From: Cohnella herbarum
GTDB taxonomy: Bacteria > Bacillota > Bacilli > Paenibacillales > Paenibacillaceae
Length of the DNA: 64,000 nucleotides
Direction of reading: 5' to 3'
NCBI RefSeq assembly: GCF_012849095.1
Contig: NZ_CP051680.1
Location: 3,224,001 to 3,288,000 of the forward strand
Part shown: positions 24,382 to 33,913 of the stretch, piece after piece
Layout: every line of letters starts with the position of its first letter
Position numbering within the stretch: position 1 is the stretch's first letter
Position numbers and translations under genes: made by a program
Notes under the pieces: generated by a model
Database searches by the model: none
The model's input: the letters and a program-made list of their open reading frames with translations, nothing else
What the model was told of the DNA's origin: nothing

Positions 24382-26124
24382 ATGTTCAACAAGACCTTAT
24401 TCAAAGCTACCGTAGGCAAGAAACTGTATTCGGCGTTCGTTGCCGTGTTTGCGCTCGTGTTCGTGTTCGGGGCGATCGGAATTCGCAGCATGAGTTCAAT
24501 TCAGGACAAAACGAGCGAAATTACCGACAATTGGCTGATCGGCTTCGAACAAATCCGCTCCATCGATTACTCGGTCGAGCACGTACTCAGATTGGCCATG
24601 AAAATTATGATTGAACCGGACAAAAACCAAGTCTCTCAAATGAACGACGAAATTAAAGAACACTTCGCGAAGGTCGACCAATTGCTAAAAGACTACGAGC
24701 CGCGGATAACATCGGAAGAACAACGGGGGTTTTATAACGAGCTTAATAAGAAGTGGGAAACGTTTCAAATCCTGCACGAGCAATTTCTCGTCAATTCCAT
24801 GTCTGTAGACATCGTTAAAGGAGCCGGCGACAAAGATGAAGTCATCTTGAATGCGTTGAGGGCCACTGAGATAACTCATGTACAACTTCAGCGGCAGCTG
24901 AGTTCCTTGATCGAAATCAACCGCCAAGGAACTGCCAACGCAAGCGAGGAAAGCCAAAGCGTATACGATTGGAGCGTTACGTTCTTTATCGGACTAACTT
25001 TCGCAATCGTGCTGCTCTCCTCCGTTCTTGCCTTCTTCATCATCCGTAATATTACGAAACCCGTACGACAAGCTTCGCGTACGCTCGAGCGTGTCTCCTC
25101 GGGCGATTTCTCGGTTGAGCCGATTACGGTTCCGAACAAAGACGAGATCGGAGACTTGGTTGCTTCACTGAACAACATGACCAAGGATATTAGACATCTC
25201 GTCTCGCAAGTAACCGATACGACGAACCAAGTCGCTTTGTCGTCGGAGAACCTTTCAGTGAAATCCGACATCACTTATCGGGCAAGCAACCAAATCGCCG
25301 AGGCGATTCAAACGATCGCTTCCGGTTCCCAACTGCAAGTACACAGCACGTCGGACAGCAGCAAAGCGATGGAGAATATCTCCATCGGCATCCAACAGAT
25401 TGCCGCTACGACGGCGTTAATCTCGGAATCGGCTTCTGAAACGACCCGCAGCGCCGTTTCGGGCAATGAAACGATCCAGCAGGCCGTTACTCAGATTGGA
25501 CATGTCAGTCGATCGTTCTCCGGCTTCGCGGAAGATATCCGAGACCTGAACCAGCTGGCGGACGAGATTGGCGGCATCATTGCGATTATCACGGGCTTAT
25601 CGAATCAGACCAATATCCTTTCCTTGAACGCGGCGATCGAGGCGGCGCGAGCTGGAGAACATGGCAAAGGATTTAGCGTCATTTCTGAGGAAATTCGGCA
25701 ATTATCCAACCAAACCCGGTTTGCCGCGGAGAAGACGAGAGCGATGATCACGAACATTCAAGAACGGATCGAGCACGCGTTCGAAGGTATTACTTCGGGA
25801 GTCAAAGACATCGATATCGGTTACCAAAAGGTCTCGTACGCTGGAAAATCGTTTGAAGGCATCGTGAGCTCCGCGGAAAGAGTATCCGGCCAGACTCAGG
25901 AAACAGCCGCGATCTCGGAGCAAATGTCCGCCGCATCCGAACAGGTAGCCGCCTCTCTTATGGAGTTGGCCCGAATCGCTCAAGATTCATACGAAGGCAC
26001 CCGCTCGGTCGCCATCCATTCAGCGGATCAAAGAATGTCCGCGGAAGAAATGTCCTCTCTTGCCGAGCAGCTTAAAAAGTCTTCGCAAGCGCTGCAGCAA
26101 CTAGTCGGCAAATTTTCAGTTTAA
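24382..26124 (+). CDS. Methyl-accepting chemotaxis protein
   Basis: A 580-residue membrane chemoreceptor. TM1 ~residues 16-36 ([20 protein letters not shown]), a four-helix-bundle periplasmic sensor (~37-190), TM2 ~198-222, HAMP ([20 protein letters not shown]), then the signalling coiled coil. The hairpin tip reads [20 protein letters not shown], then [20 protein letters not shown]. No C-terminal CheR-binding pentapeptide is evident. ATG 24382 follows GGGAGGAA; the upstream extension to 24331 lacks one. The ligand is unknown. It has its own terminator. Confidence 0.92.
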   Translation: MFNKTLFKATVGKKLYSAFVAVFALVFVFGAIGIRSMSSIQDKTSEITDNWLIGFEQIRSIDYSVEHVLRLAMKIMIEPDKNQVSQMNDEIKEHFAKVDQLLKDYEPRITSEEQRGFYNELNKKWETFQILHEQFLVNSMSVDIVKGAGDKDEVILNALRATEITHVQLQRQLSSLIEINRQGTANASEESQSVYDWSVTFFIGLTFAIVLLSSVLAFFIIRNITKPVRQASRTLERVSSGDFSVEPITVPNKDEIGDLVASLNNMTKDIRHLVSQVTDTTNQVALSSENLSVKSDITYRASNQIAEAIQTIASGSQLQVHSTSDSSKAMENISIGIQQIAATTALISESASETTRSAVSGNETIQQAVTQIGHVSRSFSGFAEDIRDLNQLADEIGGIIAIITGLSNQTNILSLNAAIEAARAGEHGKGFSVISEEIRQLSNQTRFAAEKTRAMITNIQERIEHAFEGITSGVKDIDIGYQKVSYAGKSFEGIVSSAERVSGQTQETAAISEQMSAASEQVAASLMELARIAQDSYEGTRSVAIHSADQRMSAEEMSSLAEQLKKSSQALQQLVGKFSV

Positions 26125-26152
26125 CCTTCTCATCCGCTCCGCTCCGATATAG

Positions 26153-26197
26153 AAAAAAAACCCTCGATTCGTATGGAAATACGGATCGAGGGTTTTT
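26153..26197. terminator. Bidirectional terminator
   Basis: CCCTCGATTCGTAT (26161-26174) and ATACGGATCGAGGG (26179-26192) with A-run before and T-run after. It separates the convergent chemoreceptor and cyclase genes. Confidence 0.9.
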
Positions 26198-26220
26198 ACA
26201 TTCGCCCAATATTATATTTG

Positions 26221-26841
26221 CTACGCCATCAAGAAAGCGCGAGCTGGAGAAGCATCGATGCCGGTAAGTTTAAGCGGAGCGATAACGAGCGAATAATTGC
26301 CTGCCGCTACCTCTTTCAATCTCACGCCTTCGACAATGATGACGTCATTGCGCATGAGCGTACGATGCGTCGGATATTCCGCTTGCGCGCGTTCGATTCC
26401 AAGCGCATCGGTCGCGACTAAACCGATTCCGATATCCGCCAAATACTTCGCGCCGTCTTCGCGCAAGAAGACGAAATCCATTAAGAAGTCCTCCGAGAAC
26501 GAACTCGAAGTCTTGAATAGAATTCTCTCCCCGCGTTGGATCGCGAACGGTTCGAGATCTTCCTTCGTGATGAATTCCTTCACATGGGTTAGATCAAGAA
26601 CTCTAGCCGGTCCGACAAGACGTTCCAACGGAATCGTTTCGATCGTATCCCCGCCTGCAAGCATATGAAGCGGAGCATCCACGTGCGTCCCCGTATGAAC
26701 GTTCATCGAGAGCAGGCTTTCATGCGGCTTGCCTTCATCGTGATTCTGAACGTTCGTGATCTTCGGTTTTTTCTGCTCGTAGTTTTTCCATACTTGCATG
26801 CTTTCTTCTATCGTCATGCTGATATCGTAAATTGTAGGCAT
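26221..26841 (-). CDS. Cyclase-family metal-dependent hydrolase (kynurenine formamidase-like)
   Basis: A 206-residue protein of the putative-cyclase/KynB superfamily. The metal-binding motif is HTGTHVDAPLHM (~residue 48-59). LVATDALGIE and HRTLMRNDVIIVEGV carry the other conserved residues, and ITKEDLEPFAIQRGERILFK is typical. Members hydrolyse formylkynurenine or other cyclic/acyl amides; no kyn genes are adjacent, so the substrate is open. Ribosome site GGAGGT precedes ATG 26841. It lies just downstream of zwf on the same strand. Confidence 0.85.
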   Translation of the reverse strand: MPTIYDISMTIEESMQVWKNYEQKKPKITNVQNHDEGKPHESLLSMNVHTGTHVDAPLHMLAGGDTIETIPLERLVGPARVLDLTHVKEFITKEDLEPFAIQRGERILFKTSSSFSEDFLMDFVFLREDGAKYLADIGIGLVATDALGIERAQAEYPTHRTLMRNDVIIVEGVRLKEVAAGNYSLVIAPLKLTGIDASPARAFLMA

Positions 26842-26859
26842 GGCAGCAACCTCCAGTCG

Positions 26860-28413
26860 TTATTTGCTCGTATTGGACACCCAGATGACGTTATCTTCAT
26901 CCTGTCCGTTAACCGGCCACCAATGGAAGCCATCGTTCGTTAACAACTCTTCCGCTTTCTTCGGCCCCCACGAACCCGCAGGGTATAACTGCAAGTCGCC
27001 GGAATCTTCTCTCCAAGCAGCGGCGATCGGATCGATAAGCTTCCAAGCGACGGCCAACTCGTCCCATCGGGTGAAATAAGTATGATCTCCGCGCGCCGCA
27101 TCGAAAATGAGGCGTTCGTAAGCTTCGGGAGTATTCAAGCCGACTTGGCAGCTTTGGCAAAATTCCATGGCGACAGGCTGAACGGTCATGTCATTGCCAG
27201 GCTTCTTGGCATTGAACTTAATATAGATCCCTTCCATCGGGTTCACGCGAATGACGAGAAGGTTCGGTTGTAGGTTTTGGTTCTTGGCGAACAGAACGTT
27301 ATTCGGCACGTTCTTGAACTCGATGACGATTTCCGTTGATTTGACGGGGAGGCGTTTGCCCGTACGTACATAGAACGGTACCCCGGCCCATCGAAAATTA
27401 TCGACAAGCAGACGAGCCGAGAAGAACGTCTCCGTAACGGATTCCGGATCGACGGAGTCTTCCTGGCGGTAACCCTTAAGCTCTTTGCCCCTGGAAGTAC
27501 CTTCTGAATACTGGCCTCTTACGATATTCTCGCGAATTTCTTCGCCGGAAGCCAAATGACGAATCGAACGGAGAACCTTAACCTTCTCATCCCGGATATC
27601 TTCCGGATCCAGTCGGCTCGGCGGTTCCATTGCGATCATCGTCAGCATTTGCAGCATATGGTTTTGCACCATGTCGCGCAATGCCCCTGACTTGTTATAA
27701 TAAGCGCCCCGTTCCTCTACGCCTACGGTTTCGGCGAGCGTGATTTGAACGTTGGCGATATGGTTATTGTTCCATAGAGGCTCGAAGAAAGCATTCGATA
27801 ACCGTATGACCTCGATATTCTGAACCATTTCCTTACCGAGATAATGATCGATTCGGAATACTTCATCTTCGCGAAACACTTGGCGAATTTCTTCGTTCAA
27901 GCGCTCGGCGGAAGGATAATCGTATCCGAAAGGTTTCTCGATGACGAGTCGATGCCAGCCCGTGCTCTCGAGCATGCCTCCGTCGCGCAAATTGCGGGAT
28001 ACGTTACCGAACAATTCGGGTGCAAGCGCCAAGTAAAACAAACGATTGCCCGGAATATGATAGTGGGCTTCGAGCTCCTCGGTATGGGACTTCAATTGTT
28101 TGAATGCGTCCACGTTACCGGTATCGAGAGACTGATATGTAAAGTGTTCTGCGAATGCGTCGAATACTGCCTTCTCGCTCGGCTTATACCGGCAGAATTC
28201 CTTGATCGATTCATATACGTCATCGCGGAATTGAGCATTGTTGCGCGGTCTTCTGGCTAAGCCGACAATCGCGAATCGCTCTCCCAGCTTTCCTTCGCGA
28301 AACAAGCTGTACAGGGCCGGAAACAATTTGCGGCGGGCAAGATCGCCTGTAGCTCCAAAAATGAAATAGACCGCTTCATGAGCGGAAATAGATTCGTGTT
28401 TGTTGTCCGACAT
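26860..28413 (-). CDS. zwf: Glucose-6-phosphate 1-dehydrogenase
   Basis: A 517-residue enzyme oxidising glucose-6-phosphate to 6-phosphogluconolactone with NADP, the entry to the pentose-phosphate pathway. N-terminal dinucleotide motif FGATGDLARRKLFPALY, active-site RIDHYLGKEMVQNI, and substrate-binding VIEKPFG are all present. Normal length. The start is uncertain between 28413 and 28422; neither has an ideal ribosome site. The gene for 6-phosphogluconate dehydrogenase is not adjacent. Confidence 0.93.
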   Translation of the reverse strand: MSDNKHESISAHEAVYFIFGATGDLARRKLFPALYSLFREGKLGERFAIVGLARRPRNNAQFRDDVYESIKEFCRYKPSEKAVFDAFAEHFTYQSLDTGNVDAFKQLKSHTEELEAHYHIPGNRLFYLALAPELFGNVSRNLRDGGMLESTGWHRLVIEKPFGYDYPSAERLNEEIRQVFREDEVFRIDHYLGKEMVQNIEVIRLSNAFFEPLWNNNHIANVQITLAETVGVEERGAYYNKSGALRDMVQNHMLQMLTMIAMEPPSRLDPEDIRDEKVKVLRSIRHLASGEEIRENIVRGQYSEGTSRGKELKGYRQEDSVDPESVTETFFSARLLVDNFRWAGVPFYVRTGKRLPVKSTEIVIEFKNVPNNVLFAKNQNLQPNLLVIRVNPMEGIYIKFNAKKPGNDMTVQPVAMEFCQSCQVGLNTPEAYERLIFDAARGDHTYFTRWDELAVAWKLIDPIAAAWREDSGDLQLYPAGSWGPKKAEELLTNDGFHWWPVNGQDEDNVIWVSNTSK

Positions 28414-28607
28414 GGTCCTCATCTTTCTTGTATGCGGGATTGGATGAGCTGATTTTGTCAAATCTCATGAACTGTAGTTTAGCACAATTAGTGTATCAAC
28501 GCTATATTTTTACTTTCCGTTCCATAAGATTGGGCTACCGCCCTTACACGTTTGTCACGGCGTGAATACACTGCTTAAAATTTGCATACAAGGAGGTCGG
28601 TATCACG

Positions 28608-28952
28608 ATGGACGATTCGCATTATTTCGACGAATCCGCGCTTCAACCCTTAATCGGCAGAGCGGTCTTCGTCATTCTGGTGGACGGTACCCGCCATACC
28701 GGAATTCTCACCTCTTGCAGTCCGACTGCCCTCGTTCTGAACGGAGAACGAACGGCAAGACCGGTTAACCGCAAACGTAAATCGAAATCGAAATTACAAG
28801 CGGAAGTCAGCACGCTTAACGAAGACGAACAGCCTGCATTTCCCGCGAGCTCAGCCTATTGGGGCAATCTCGGAATAAGTCCCGCAATTGAAATTAGCCC
28901 GATTAAAGCCGTTATTCCTCTGTATCCGATCCGAGAAATCATCCCTCTCTAA
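28608..28952 (+). CDS. Small protein with Sm/Hfq-like N-terminus
   Basis: A 114-residue protein after a strong AAGGAGG site. Residues ~14-45 (LIGRAVFVILVDGTRHTGIL then ALVLNG) have the L-x-G-x-x-V-x-V-x-L-x-D-G-T pattern of an Sm-like beta barrel. A basic stretch follows (RPVNRKRKSKSK, ~55-66), then a Pro/Ile-rich tail. The fold is suggested by pattern only. Its 3' end overlaps the convergent liaR-like gene by 4 bases. Function unknown. Confidence 0.6.
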   Translation: MDDSHYFDESALQPLIGRAVFVILVDGTRHTGILTSCSPTALVLNGERTARPVNRKRKSKSKLQAEVSTLNEDEQPAFPASSAYWGNLGISPAIEISPIKAVIPLYPIREIIPL

Positions 28953-29602
28953 TCCGCGAGACCGTTTCGGTGCGCATAAATCGCTGCTTGCGTCCGATCC
29001 TCCACGCTCAGCTTGCCGAATAAGTTGGTGAGATGATATTTAACCGTTTTGATCCCGATGAACAGATCGTCGGCGATTTCCTGATTGGATTTCCCCAAAG
29101 CGATCAGCTTAAGCACTTCCATTTCCCGATCGGTTAAATCCTCATGCGGCTGAGCTGCGACCTGTGGAGGACGGCGGAAGCGGTTCATCATCTTCGAAGC
29201 CACTTGGGACTCGAGAACGGATTGGCCCCGCGCGGCCGCGCGAATCGCGTCCGCGATTTCGGAAGCCCGGGACGTTTTCAACAGGTAACTGAAAGCTCCC
29301 GCTTCGATAACCGGATACATTTTCTCGTCGTCCAAGAAACTGGTCAATACGATTACCCGGCATTCCGGCATTTCTTCCATGAGGCGCCGGGTCGTTTCAA
29401 TCCCATCCATACCGTCCATCACGAGATCCATCAGAACGACGTCAGGGGAATATTCGCGAGCTAACCGGAGACCATCCAGACCGTTACCGGCTTCGCCTAC
29501 GACCTCGATGCCTTCCTCCGTTCCGAGAACTGCAGCCAAACCGATCCTGACCATTTCATGGTCATCTACCAACAACACACGAACCATGGATTGCTCCGCC
29601 AT
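28949..29602 (-). CDS. LiaR-like response regulator (NarL/FixJ family)
   Basis: A 217-residue regulator. Receiver domain: VLLVDDHEMVRIGLAAVL (acidic pair), phospho-acceptor Asp in VVLMDLVMDGMDG, Thr in VIVLTSF, Lys in SYLLKTS. A LuxR-type helix-turn-helix follows (LTDREMEVLKLIALGKSNQE, IADDLFIGIKTVKYHL). Partner of the kinase upstream (4-base gap). In B. subtilis LiaR switches on the lia operon under lipid-II-active antibiotics; the gene context here is the same. A second possible start is 29587, where GGAG spacing is better. Confidence 0.88.
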   Translation of the reverse strand: MAEQSMVRVLLVDDHEMVRIGLAAVLGTEEGIEVVGEAGNGLDGLRLAREYSPDVVLMDLVMDGMDGIETTRRLMEEMPECRVIVLTSFLDDEKMYPVIEAGAFSYLLKTSRASEIADAIRAAARGQSVLESQVASKMMNRFRRPPQVAAQPHEDLTDREMEVLKLIALGKSNQEIADDLFIGIKTVKYHLTNLFGKLSVEDRTQAAIYAHRNGLAD

Positions 29603-29606
29603 CCGA

Positions 29607-30650
29607 TTATCCGCCTTCCGCCATCAACGGCACTCTGATTTCGATTCTCGTTCCTTTGCCGGGCGCGCTCGCCACGTTAAGCGAACCGCCCAACTCGTGC
29701 ACGCGCTCTTCCATGTTCGTCATTCCGTAGGAAGCTTGTTTCTTCACTTGCGTATCAAAGCCGATTCCATTATCTCTAATGCCTAACCGCACCGTATCTC
29801 CGCGGCGTTGAAGCACGATATCCATTTTCGTAGCTTTAGCGTGGCGAAGCGTGTTAGACAGCGCCTCTTGCACGATACGGAATAAATGATTTTCCACGCC
29901 TTTATTCAGAGGCAAATCCTCTTCCATATCGATAGCGATGTCGACGGGAACTTTGGCCTTCATTTCTTCGACCAATTCCGGGATCGCCTGTGCCAGTCTC
30001 TTGCCTTCCAGATGAACCGGCCGCAAATGCAGCAATAGCGCTCTCATCTCGGACTGCGCCGCGGATGCCATCTCTTCTATAAGCTCCACTTGGCGGCGCG
30101 CGCGCTCGAAATCATGATCCATCGTTCGCCCTACCGCCGTTGCCGTCATGGAAATAGCGAACAGCTGTTGGCTGACCGCATCGTGCAGCTCCCGAGCGAG
30201 GCGTTGACGCTCCTCGATAACGGCGCTGATCCGGGCTTGGGAAGCAAGCTCGGCGTTATGGGTGGACAAGCGTTGCAACGACGTAACCTGCTCTTCCCAC
30301 TTGCGGCCAAGCTTTCCTAATTGTTCGCCGAGGCGTCCGATTTCGTCTTTGCCCAAGTCGGGCACCGGCGGATTCGAACTCCCTTTTTCCAACATCAGCA
30401 TCGTTTCCCGTAACATCTCCAACCTGTGCCGGATCGGATAGCTTCTCCAGAAGCCGTAAGCCGCTCCGGTTACGGTCAATACGCCGATCGCGGTCAACGA
30501 GTAGGAAACGACTGTTCCCCAAGATAGGAATTCGCCCGCCAATCCATATCTGATCAATAAAAAAATGACTAGTGCGCCAACGCCAAGGGAGTACAGCACC
30601 GCTTCGCCCATGTGACGCCAAACCATATTGGTGACTTTCCGGGACTCCAT
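29607..30650 (-). CDS. LiaS-like sensor histidine kinase
   Basis: A 347-residue kinase of the NarL-partner class. Two membrane segments near residues 13-33 and 43-63 with a very short outside loop, typical of intramembrane-sensing kinases. A HAMP-like linker follows. The H-box is RQRLARELHDAVSQQLFAIS, then the HATPase domain (FRIVQEALSNTLRHAKATKM, IRDNGIGFD, GGSLNVASAPGKGTRIEI). It acts with the LiaR-like regulator and LiaF-like protein. Confidence 0.88.
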   Translation of the reverse strand: MESRKVTNMVWRHMGEAVLYSLGVGALVIFLLIRYGLAGEFLSWGTVVSYSLTAIGVLTVTGAAYGFWRSYPIRHRLEMLRETMLMLEKGSSNPPVPDLGKDEIGRLGEQLGKLGRKWEEQVTSLQRLSTHNAELASQARISAVIEERQRLARELHDAVSQQLFAISMTATAVGRTMDHDFERARRQVELIEEMASAAQSEMRALLLHLRPVHLEGKRLAQAIPELVEEMKAKVPVDIAIDMEEDLPLNKGVENHLFRIVQEALSNTLRHAKATKMDIVLQRRGDTVRLGIRDNGIGFDTQVKKQASYGMTNMEERVHELGGSLNVASAPGKGTRIEIRVPLMAEGG

Positions 30651-30672
30651 GCGACTCCCCCTCGATAACCTG

Positions 30673-31311
30673 TTATACCGTACGCAATTTGATATCTCCT
30701 ACGAGATAGAACAATTGAAGTTTCAACCTCATCTCGCAGTCGTCGTAGTTCGGGGATTTCCAAGATAAACGATGGAACATCCCGCCTTCTTTGATCTGCT
30801 TGAACGAGACTTGGCCGATCAGTACCGATGCCTCGACCTCTATACCGTAGTCGTCCGGCACCAAGATGTCCAAATCCCCTACCAACCCCTGAAGTACGAT
30901 CGTCGTTTCCTTTTCTTCGGGAACGGCTTGCGACATATCCATCCGTACTTCCCCGATCGCATGCCAGTAGCTCATCGATTGAAGCACCCACGACTGCTCG
31001 TCTAATCTCATGTTCAAGAACAATCTGTGTTTGCTGACATAAGCGCCGAAAGTCGGCGGTTTGGCTCTGAAATAATAAATCCCCAAAGAGATCAGAACCA
31101 CGACGACCAGCAATGCGAACTGGGTAATAATAAGCACCAACGTACTGATGACAATTACGACAATCGATATGTGGGCGCGATCCGTTCGATAACGTTCTAT
31201 CCCGATCAATAATAGAATGACCGCATTGACCGTCGTGTAACCCGCCACGGCACCAAGCGCGAGGTAAATTCCGGCTGCTATGAACAAAATCGCATTACTG
31301 GGTTTCCTCAT
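30673..31311 (-). CDS. LiaF-like negative regulator
   Basis: A 212-residue protein with four N-terminal membrane segments in the first ~85 residues and a C-terminal beta-rich domain of the cell-wall-active antibiotics response family (QGLVGDLDILVPDDYGIEVE, ILVPDD, QLFYLVGDIKLRTV). LiaF holds LiaS inactive without stress. Ribosome site GGAGGTG precedes ATG 31311. It is 22 bases upstream of the kinase gene. Confidence 0.85.
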   Translation of the reverse strand: MRKPSNAILFIAAGIYLALGAVAGYTTVNAVILLLIGIERYRTDRAHISIVVIVISTLVLIITQFALLVVVVLISLGIYYFRAKPPTFGAYVSKHRLFLNMRLDEQSWVLQSMSYWHAIGEVRMDMSQAVPEEKETTIVLQGLVGDLDILVPDDYGIEVEASVLIGQVSFKQIKEGGMFHRLSWKSPNYDDCEMRLKLQLFYLVGDIKLRTV

Positions 31312-31457
31312 GTCGGGTTACACCTCCTGCTGTTTTATTCCCGTTTGGTTCGAAGTTAAAGCCATAACGGAAAGGGATCCGTTATGGCTTGGAAATCTAT
31401 AACTTATGCGCTTCTGACATCATAGCACATCTTGCGACACTGGAGAATGCTTGTCGA

Positions 31458-32141
31458 TTACTCTTTGGTCAGATTCGGTTGAACCCGATTTCTCAGAGCT
31501 TCTAATTCTTGATCGACGCGGTATTCTTTTTCCGGATCGATACGCGACGGCAATCCGCCGAGCGAGGATCCCGGTAACCGAACGACGTCCGCTTCCGCTT
31601 CCATTTGAAGAATCTTCTCTTCCATGCGATGGAATCCGCGGGAAGCCGTGCCGCTCTCGATCGTGTGCAGCGAGCTGATCTGAGCCATTTGCTTGCGCGC
31701 TTTCGCCATTTGGGAGCGGGCAGCCAGTTCGTTGCGCTTGTTGCGAAGCTTGTAGTACTCTTCTTTCATCTCATGAAGCTGTGCCGTCAGGTCGTTTACT
31801 TGCGCGCTGGCTTGACCATGTAACCCTACCAAGTCGGCAGCTTGCTGGTCGAATTGAACCTTCTCTTCGAGCAATTTGCGAGCGAGACCTTCATTACCGT
31901 TGCGTAAGGAATGCTCCGCTTGACCTTCGCGGTCTACGCCAAGCCGTACCAACTCATCCAAGCGCTGTTTCATCCGGCGTTCGGACGCCATTTGTTTCGC
32001 TACGGTTACTTCCGCATCGTGGATTTCGATCTCCATATCGCGGAGATATTGATTAAGCATGACGATCGGATCCTCTAATTTATCAAGCAGATCATGTACA
32101 GACGCCTTTGTCAGGTCTTTCATTCTTTGGAATACACCCAT
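31458..32141 (-). CDS. PspA/IM30 family protein (LiaH-like)
   Basis: A 227-residue, almost wholly helical coiled-coil protein. The N-terminus ([36 protein letters not shown]) is the conserved PspA membrane-binding and lead helix. PspA/LiaH proteins form ESCRT-III-like rings that protect the membrane. ATG 32141 has the AAAGGAGA site; the frame's upstream extension is not needed. A second PspA paralogue is encoded at 32665. Confidence 0.9.
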   Translation of the reverse strand: MGVFQRMKDLTKASVHDLLDKLEDPIVMLNQYLRDMEIEIHDAEVTVAKQMASERRMKQRLDELVRLGVDREGQAEHSLRNGNEGLARKLLEEKVQFDQQAADLVGLHGQASAQVNDLTAQLHEMKEEYYKLRNKRNELAARSQMAKARKQMAQISSLHTIESGTASRGFHRMEEKILQMEAEADVVRLPGSSLGGLPSRIDPEKEYRVDQELEALRNRVQPNLTKE

Positions 32142-32145
32142 TGTG

Positions 32146-32658
32146 TTATTCTCCTTTCGATTGCTTCTCAAATTTTGAAATTCTAGCTTTCAGTTCTTCG
32201 ATTTCTCTTTGCATCGACTTCTTCTCTATATCTTCCATCATCGCGTCGATTCCTTGCGATGGACGGGCGGAACTCGGCGGCGTATTCACGGAAGGTCCCG
32301 GACGGGATCCACCGGTAGGCGGATAACCCGTTCCGGCAGCGGATCCTGCTCCCGGATAGGAGTTAGGGTTCGGATTCCAACCCTGATTGCCGTATTGATA
32401 TTGGGACTGAGGTGGCTCTTGGCCGCCTCTCCAACCTTGATCGAATGGATTGGCCCCGTAGCCTCCGCCGTAATGAGGCTCTCTCGGTATGACGAATCCG
32501 GCGATAATGTATACGACGATCACGGAACCCGCGGAGAAGACCGCAACGATGATCAGCAGAATTCTAAGCAATGTTGCATCGACGCCTAAGTAATCCGCCA
32601 ACCCGCCGCATACTCCGAATAATTTGCGGTCCCGAGTAGAACGATATAATTTCTTCAT
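32146..32658 (-). CDS. PspC-domain membrane protein with disordered tail
   Basis: A 170-residue protein. Residues 1-60 are a PspC domain ([40 protein letters not shown]) with one or two membrane segments. A Gly/Pro/Asn-rich low-complexity linker follows (~62-135), then a C-terminal coiled coil ([20 protein letters not shown]). PspC partners PspA in envelope stress. It sits between the two PspA genes with gaps of 4 and 6 bases. Confidence 0.88.
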   Translation of the reverse strand: MKKLYRSTRDRKLFGVCGGLADYLGVDATLLRILLIIVAVFSAGSVIVVYIIAGFVIPREPHYGGGYGANPFDQGWRGGQEPPQSQYQYGNQGWNPNPNSYPGAGSAAGTGYPPTGGSRPGPSVNTPPSSARPSQGIDAMMEDIEKKSMQREIEELKARISKFEKQSKGE

Positions 32659-32664
32659 TCCTTG

Positions 32665-33330
32665 TTAACCTCCTTGTTGCAGCTTGCGCTTTAACTGCTC
32701 TAGCTCTCTCTCGATCGTACTCTTCACGACTTCTCCCGCCTGGAGCAGCGTTTCTTGTCCCATCCGACGAAGATCTCGCAAGCTGCGGGTTTCCAATTCG
32801 ATATCCGTCAGCCTGTCGTCGATCTTGCGGAACATCTGGGAGGTATCCGCATTTCCCGGAGAGTAGCGTGCGTTCAATCTTTGTTGCAGGCGAAGCGATT
32901 CCATGCGGGCGACGTAGAACTGGCGACGGTCGTACACCGCGCGGTATTCGTTGCGAAGCTCCTGAAGCAGTTGCTCCAAATCGGTTAATTCGCTCTTGCT
33001 TTGCTCGTACAATTGCCGATATCGTTCCGACCGTTCCTCGTGGATGACCTTGTCCTGAAGAGCGATCTTAGCAACGTTTTCTTCCCCGGCCTTCAGAGCC
33101 GTTAAAGCTTGCTGCTCTCTCTTCACCATCCACTGCTCCGCATCTTTCCATTGCCGATGCAGATTGTCGGTATGAGCTGCATATTGGCGGTGGAGCCCTT
33201 CGCTTTGCGTGATTTCTTGATGCGTCGACCAGAGGAACTGATCGATAACGCGTACCGGGTCCTCCGACTTCTCAAGACGATCGTTCAGCGAGGCCACCGT
33301 CATATCCCGAACTCTCTTCATTACGCTCAT
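32665..33330 (-). CDS. PspA/IM30 family protein, second paralogue
   Basis: A 221-residue PspA-type coiled-coil protein: MKRVRDMTVASLNDRLEKSE, DPVRVIDQFLWSTHQEI, and long heptad regions. It differs from the LiaH-like copy (only ~25-30% by eye). Having two PspA genes around a PspC gene suggests a mixed polymer or separate membrane targets. Good ribosome site GGAGGG. Confidence 0.85.
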   Translation of the reverse strand: MSVMKRVRDMTVASLNDRLEKSEDPVRVIDQFLWSTHQEITQSEGLHRQYAAHTDNLHRQWKDAEQWMVKREQQALTALKAGEENVAKIALQDKVIHEERSERYRQLYEQSKSELTDLEQLLQELRNEYRAVYDRRQFYVARMESLRLQQRLNARYSPGNADTSQMFRKIDDRLTDIELETRSLRDLRRMGQETLLQAGEVVKSTIERELEQLKRKLQQGG

Positions 33331-33378
33331 TCCTTGAATCCCTCCTTGTTCCGCTTGCGGCTATTTATGATTAAGCTA

Positions 33379-33675
33379 CTATCTCGTAGAATGGTTCTTG
33401 CGACCAAGCATCGATACTCCGAATACGATCAAAGCGATTGCCGCGATCCAGACGAACAGGAAACTCAACTTCCCTAACAGAACGAACCCGCCGACTACCG
33501 CTATAATTCCGCCGAGCAGACGGTTTCCGTTATTCCATGCCATGACCCCGAGCAAGATAATCAGAATCGGAATCAGAAGTCCGAACAACCAACCAAGTCC
33601 GAAGCCCAATTTGCCGAGAATGATCAAGCCGCCGAAACCGATAAGCAAGAGCGCCAATCCATTACCGCTTTTCAT
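33379..33675 (-). CDS. LiaI-like small membrane protein
   Basis: A 98-residue protein of three to four membrane segments (LALLLIGFGGLIILGKLGFG, LFGLLIPILIILLGVMAW, GIIAVVGGFVLLGKL, FVWIAAIALIVFGV). It resembles LiaI or the DUF5668 half of LiaF. It is the first gene of the operon, so it probably recruits the PspA proteins to membrane. ATG 33675 is favoured over GTG 33684. Confidence 0.75.
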   Translation of the reverse strand: MKSGNGLALLLIGFGGLIILGKLGFGLGWLFGLLIPILIILLGVMAWNNGNRLLGGIIAVVGGFVLLGKLSFLFVWIAAIALIVFGVSMLGRKNHSTR

Positions 33676-33913
33676 TTGCCTCACCTCTTTTCATTAACTC
33701 GTTTACCTTATGACCTTATTGTAAACTTCTCCGCTCTCTTGCATAACGGACTCGCGTATGTTTTTGTTCCTAGACTGTGGTCGAGGGTGTCTACAGCCTT
33801 GAGACCTTTTCCTATCAGACCGGCATTCGCGGCTAATGGCAACAATTGTGGGTTTCCACCAGCTTTCCTCCTATGTTAGCGTATTATATGTTATTAAACG
33901 GAGGTGCTGAAGC
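33676..33913. promoter_or_regulatory. Divergent promoter region, lia operon / NlpC gene
   Basis: 238 bases between two divergent envelope genes, so it should hold both promoters and a LiaR site. I checked for a c-di-AMP (ydaO-type) riboswitch, because such switches often precede NlpC/P60 genes, and found none of its conserved core. A possible -10 for the hydrolase is TATTAT near 33880. No palindrome clear enough to call a LiaR box. Confidence 0.4.

Noticed and set aside
33676..33913. Possible c-di-AMP (ydaO-type) riboswitch before the NlpC/P60 gene
   Set aside because: I found none of the conserved ydaO core segments on either strand, only a loosely hairpin-forming region.
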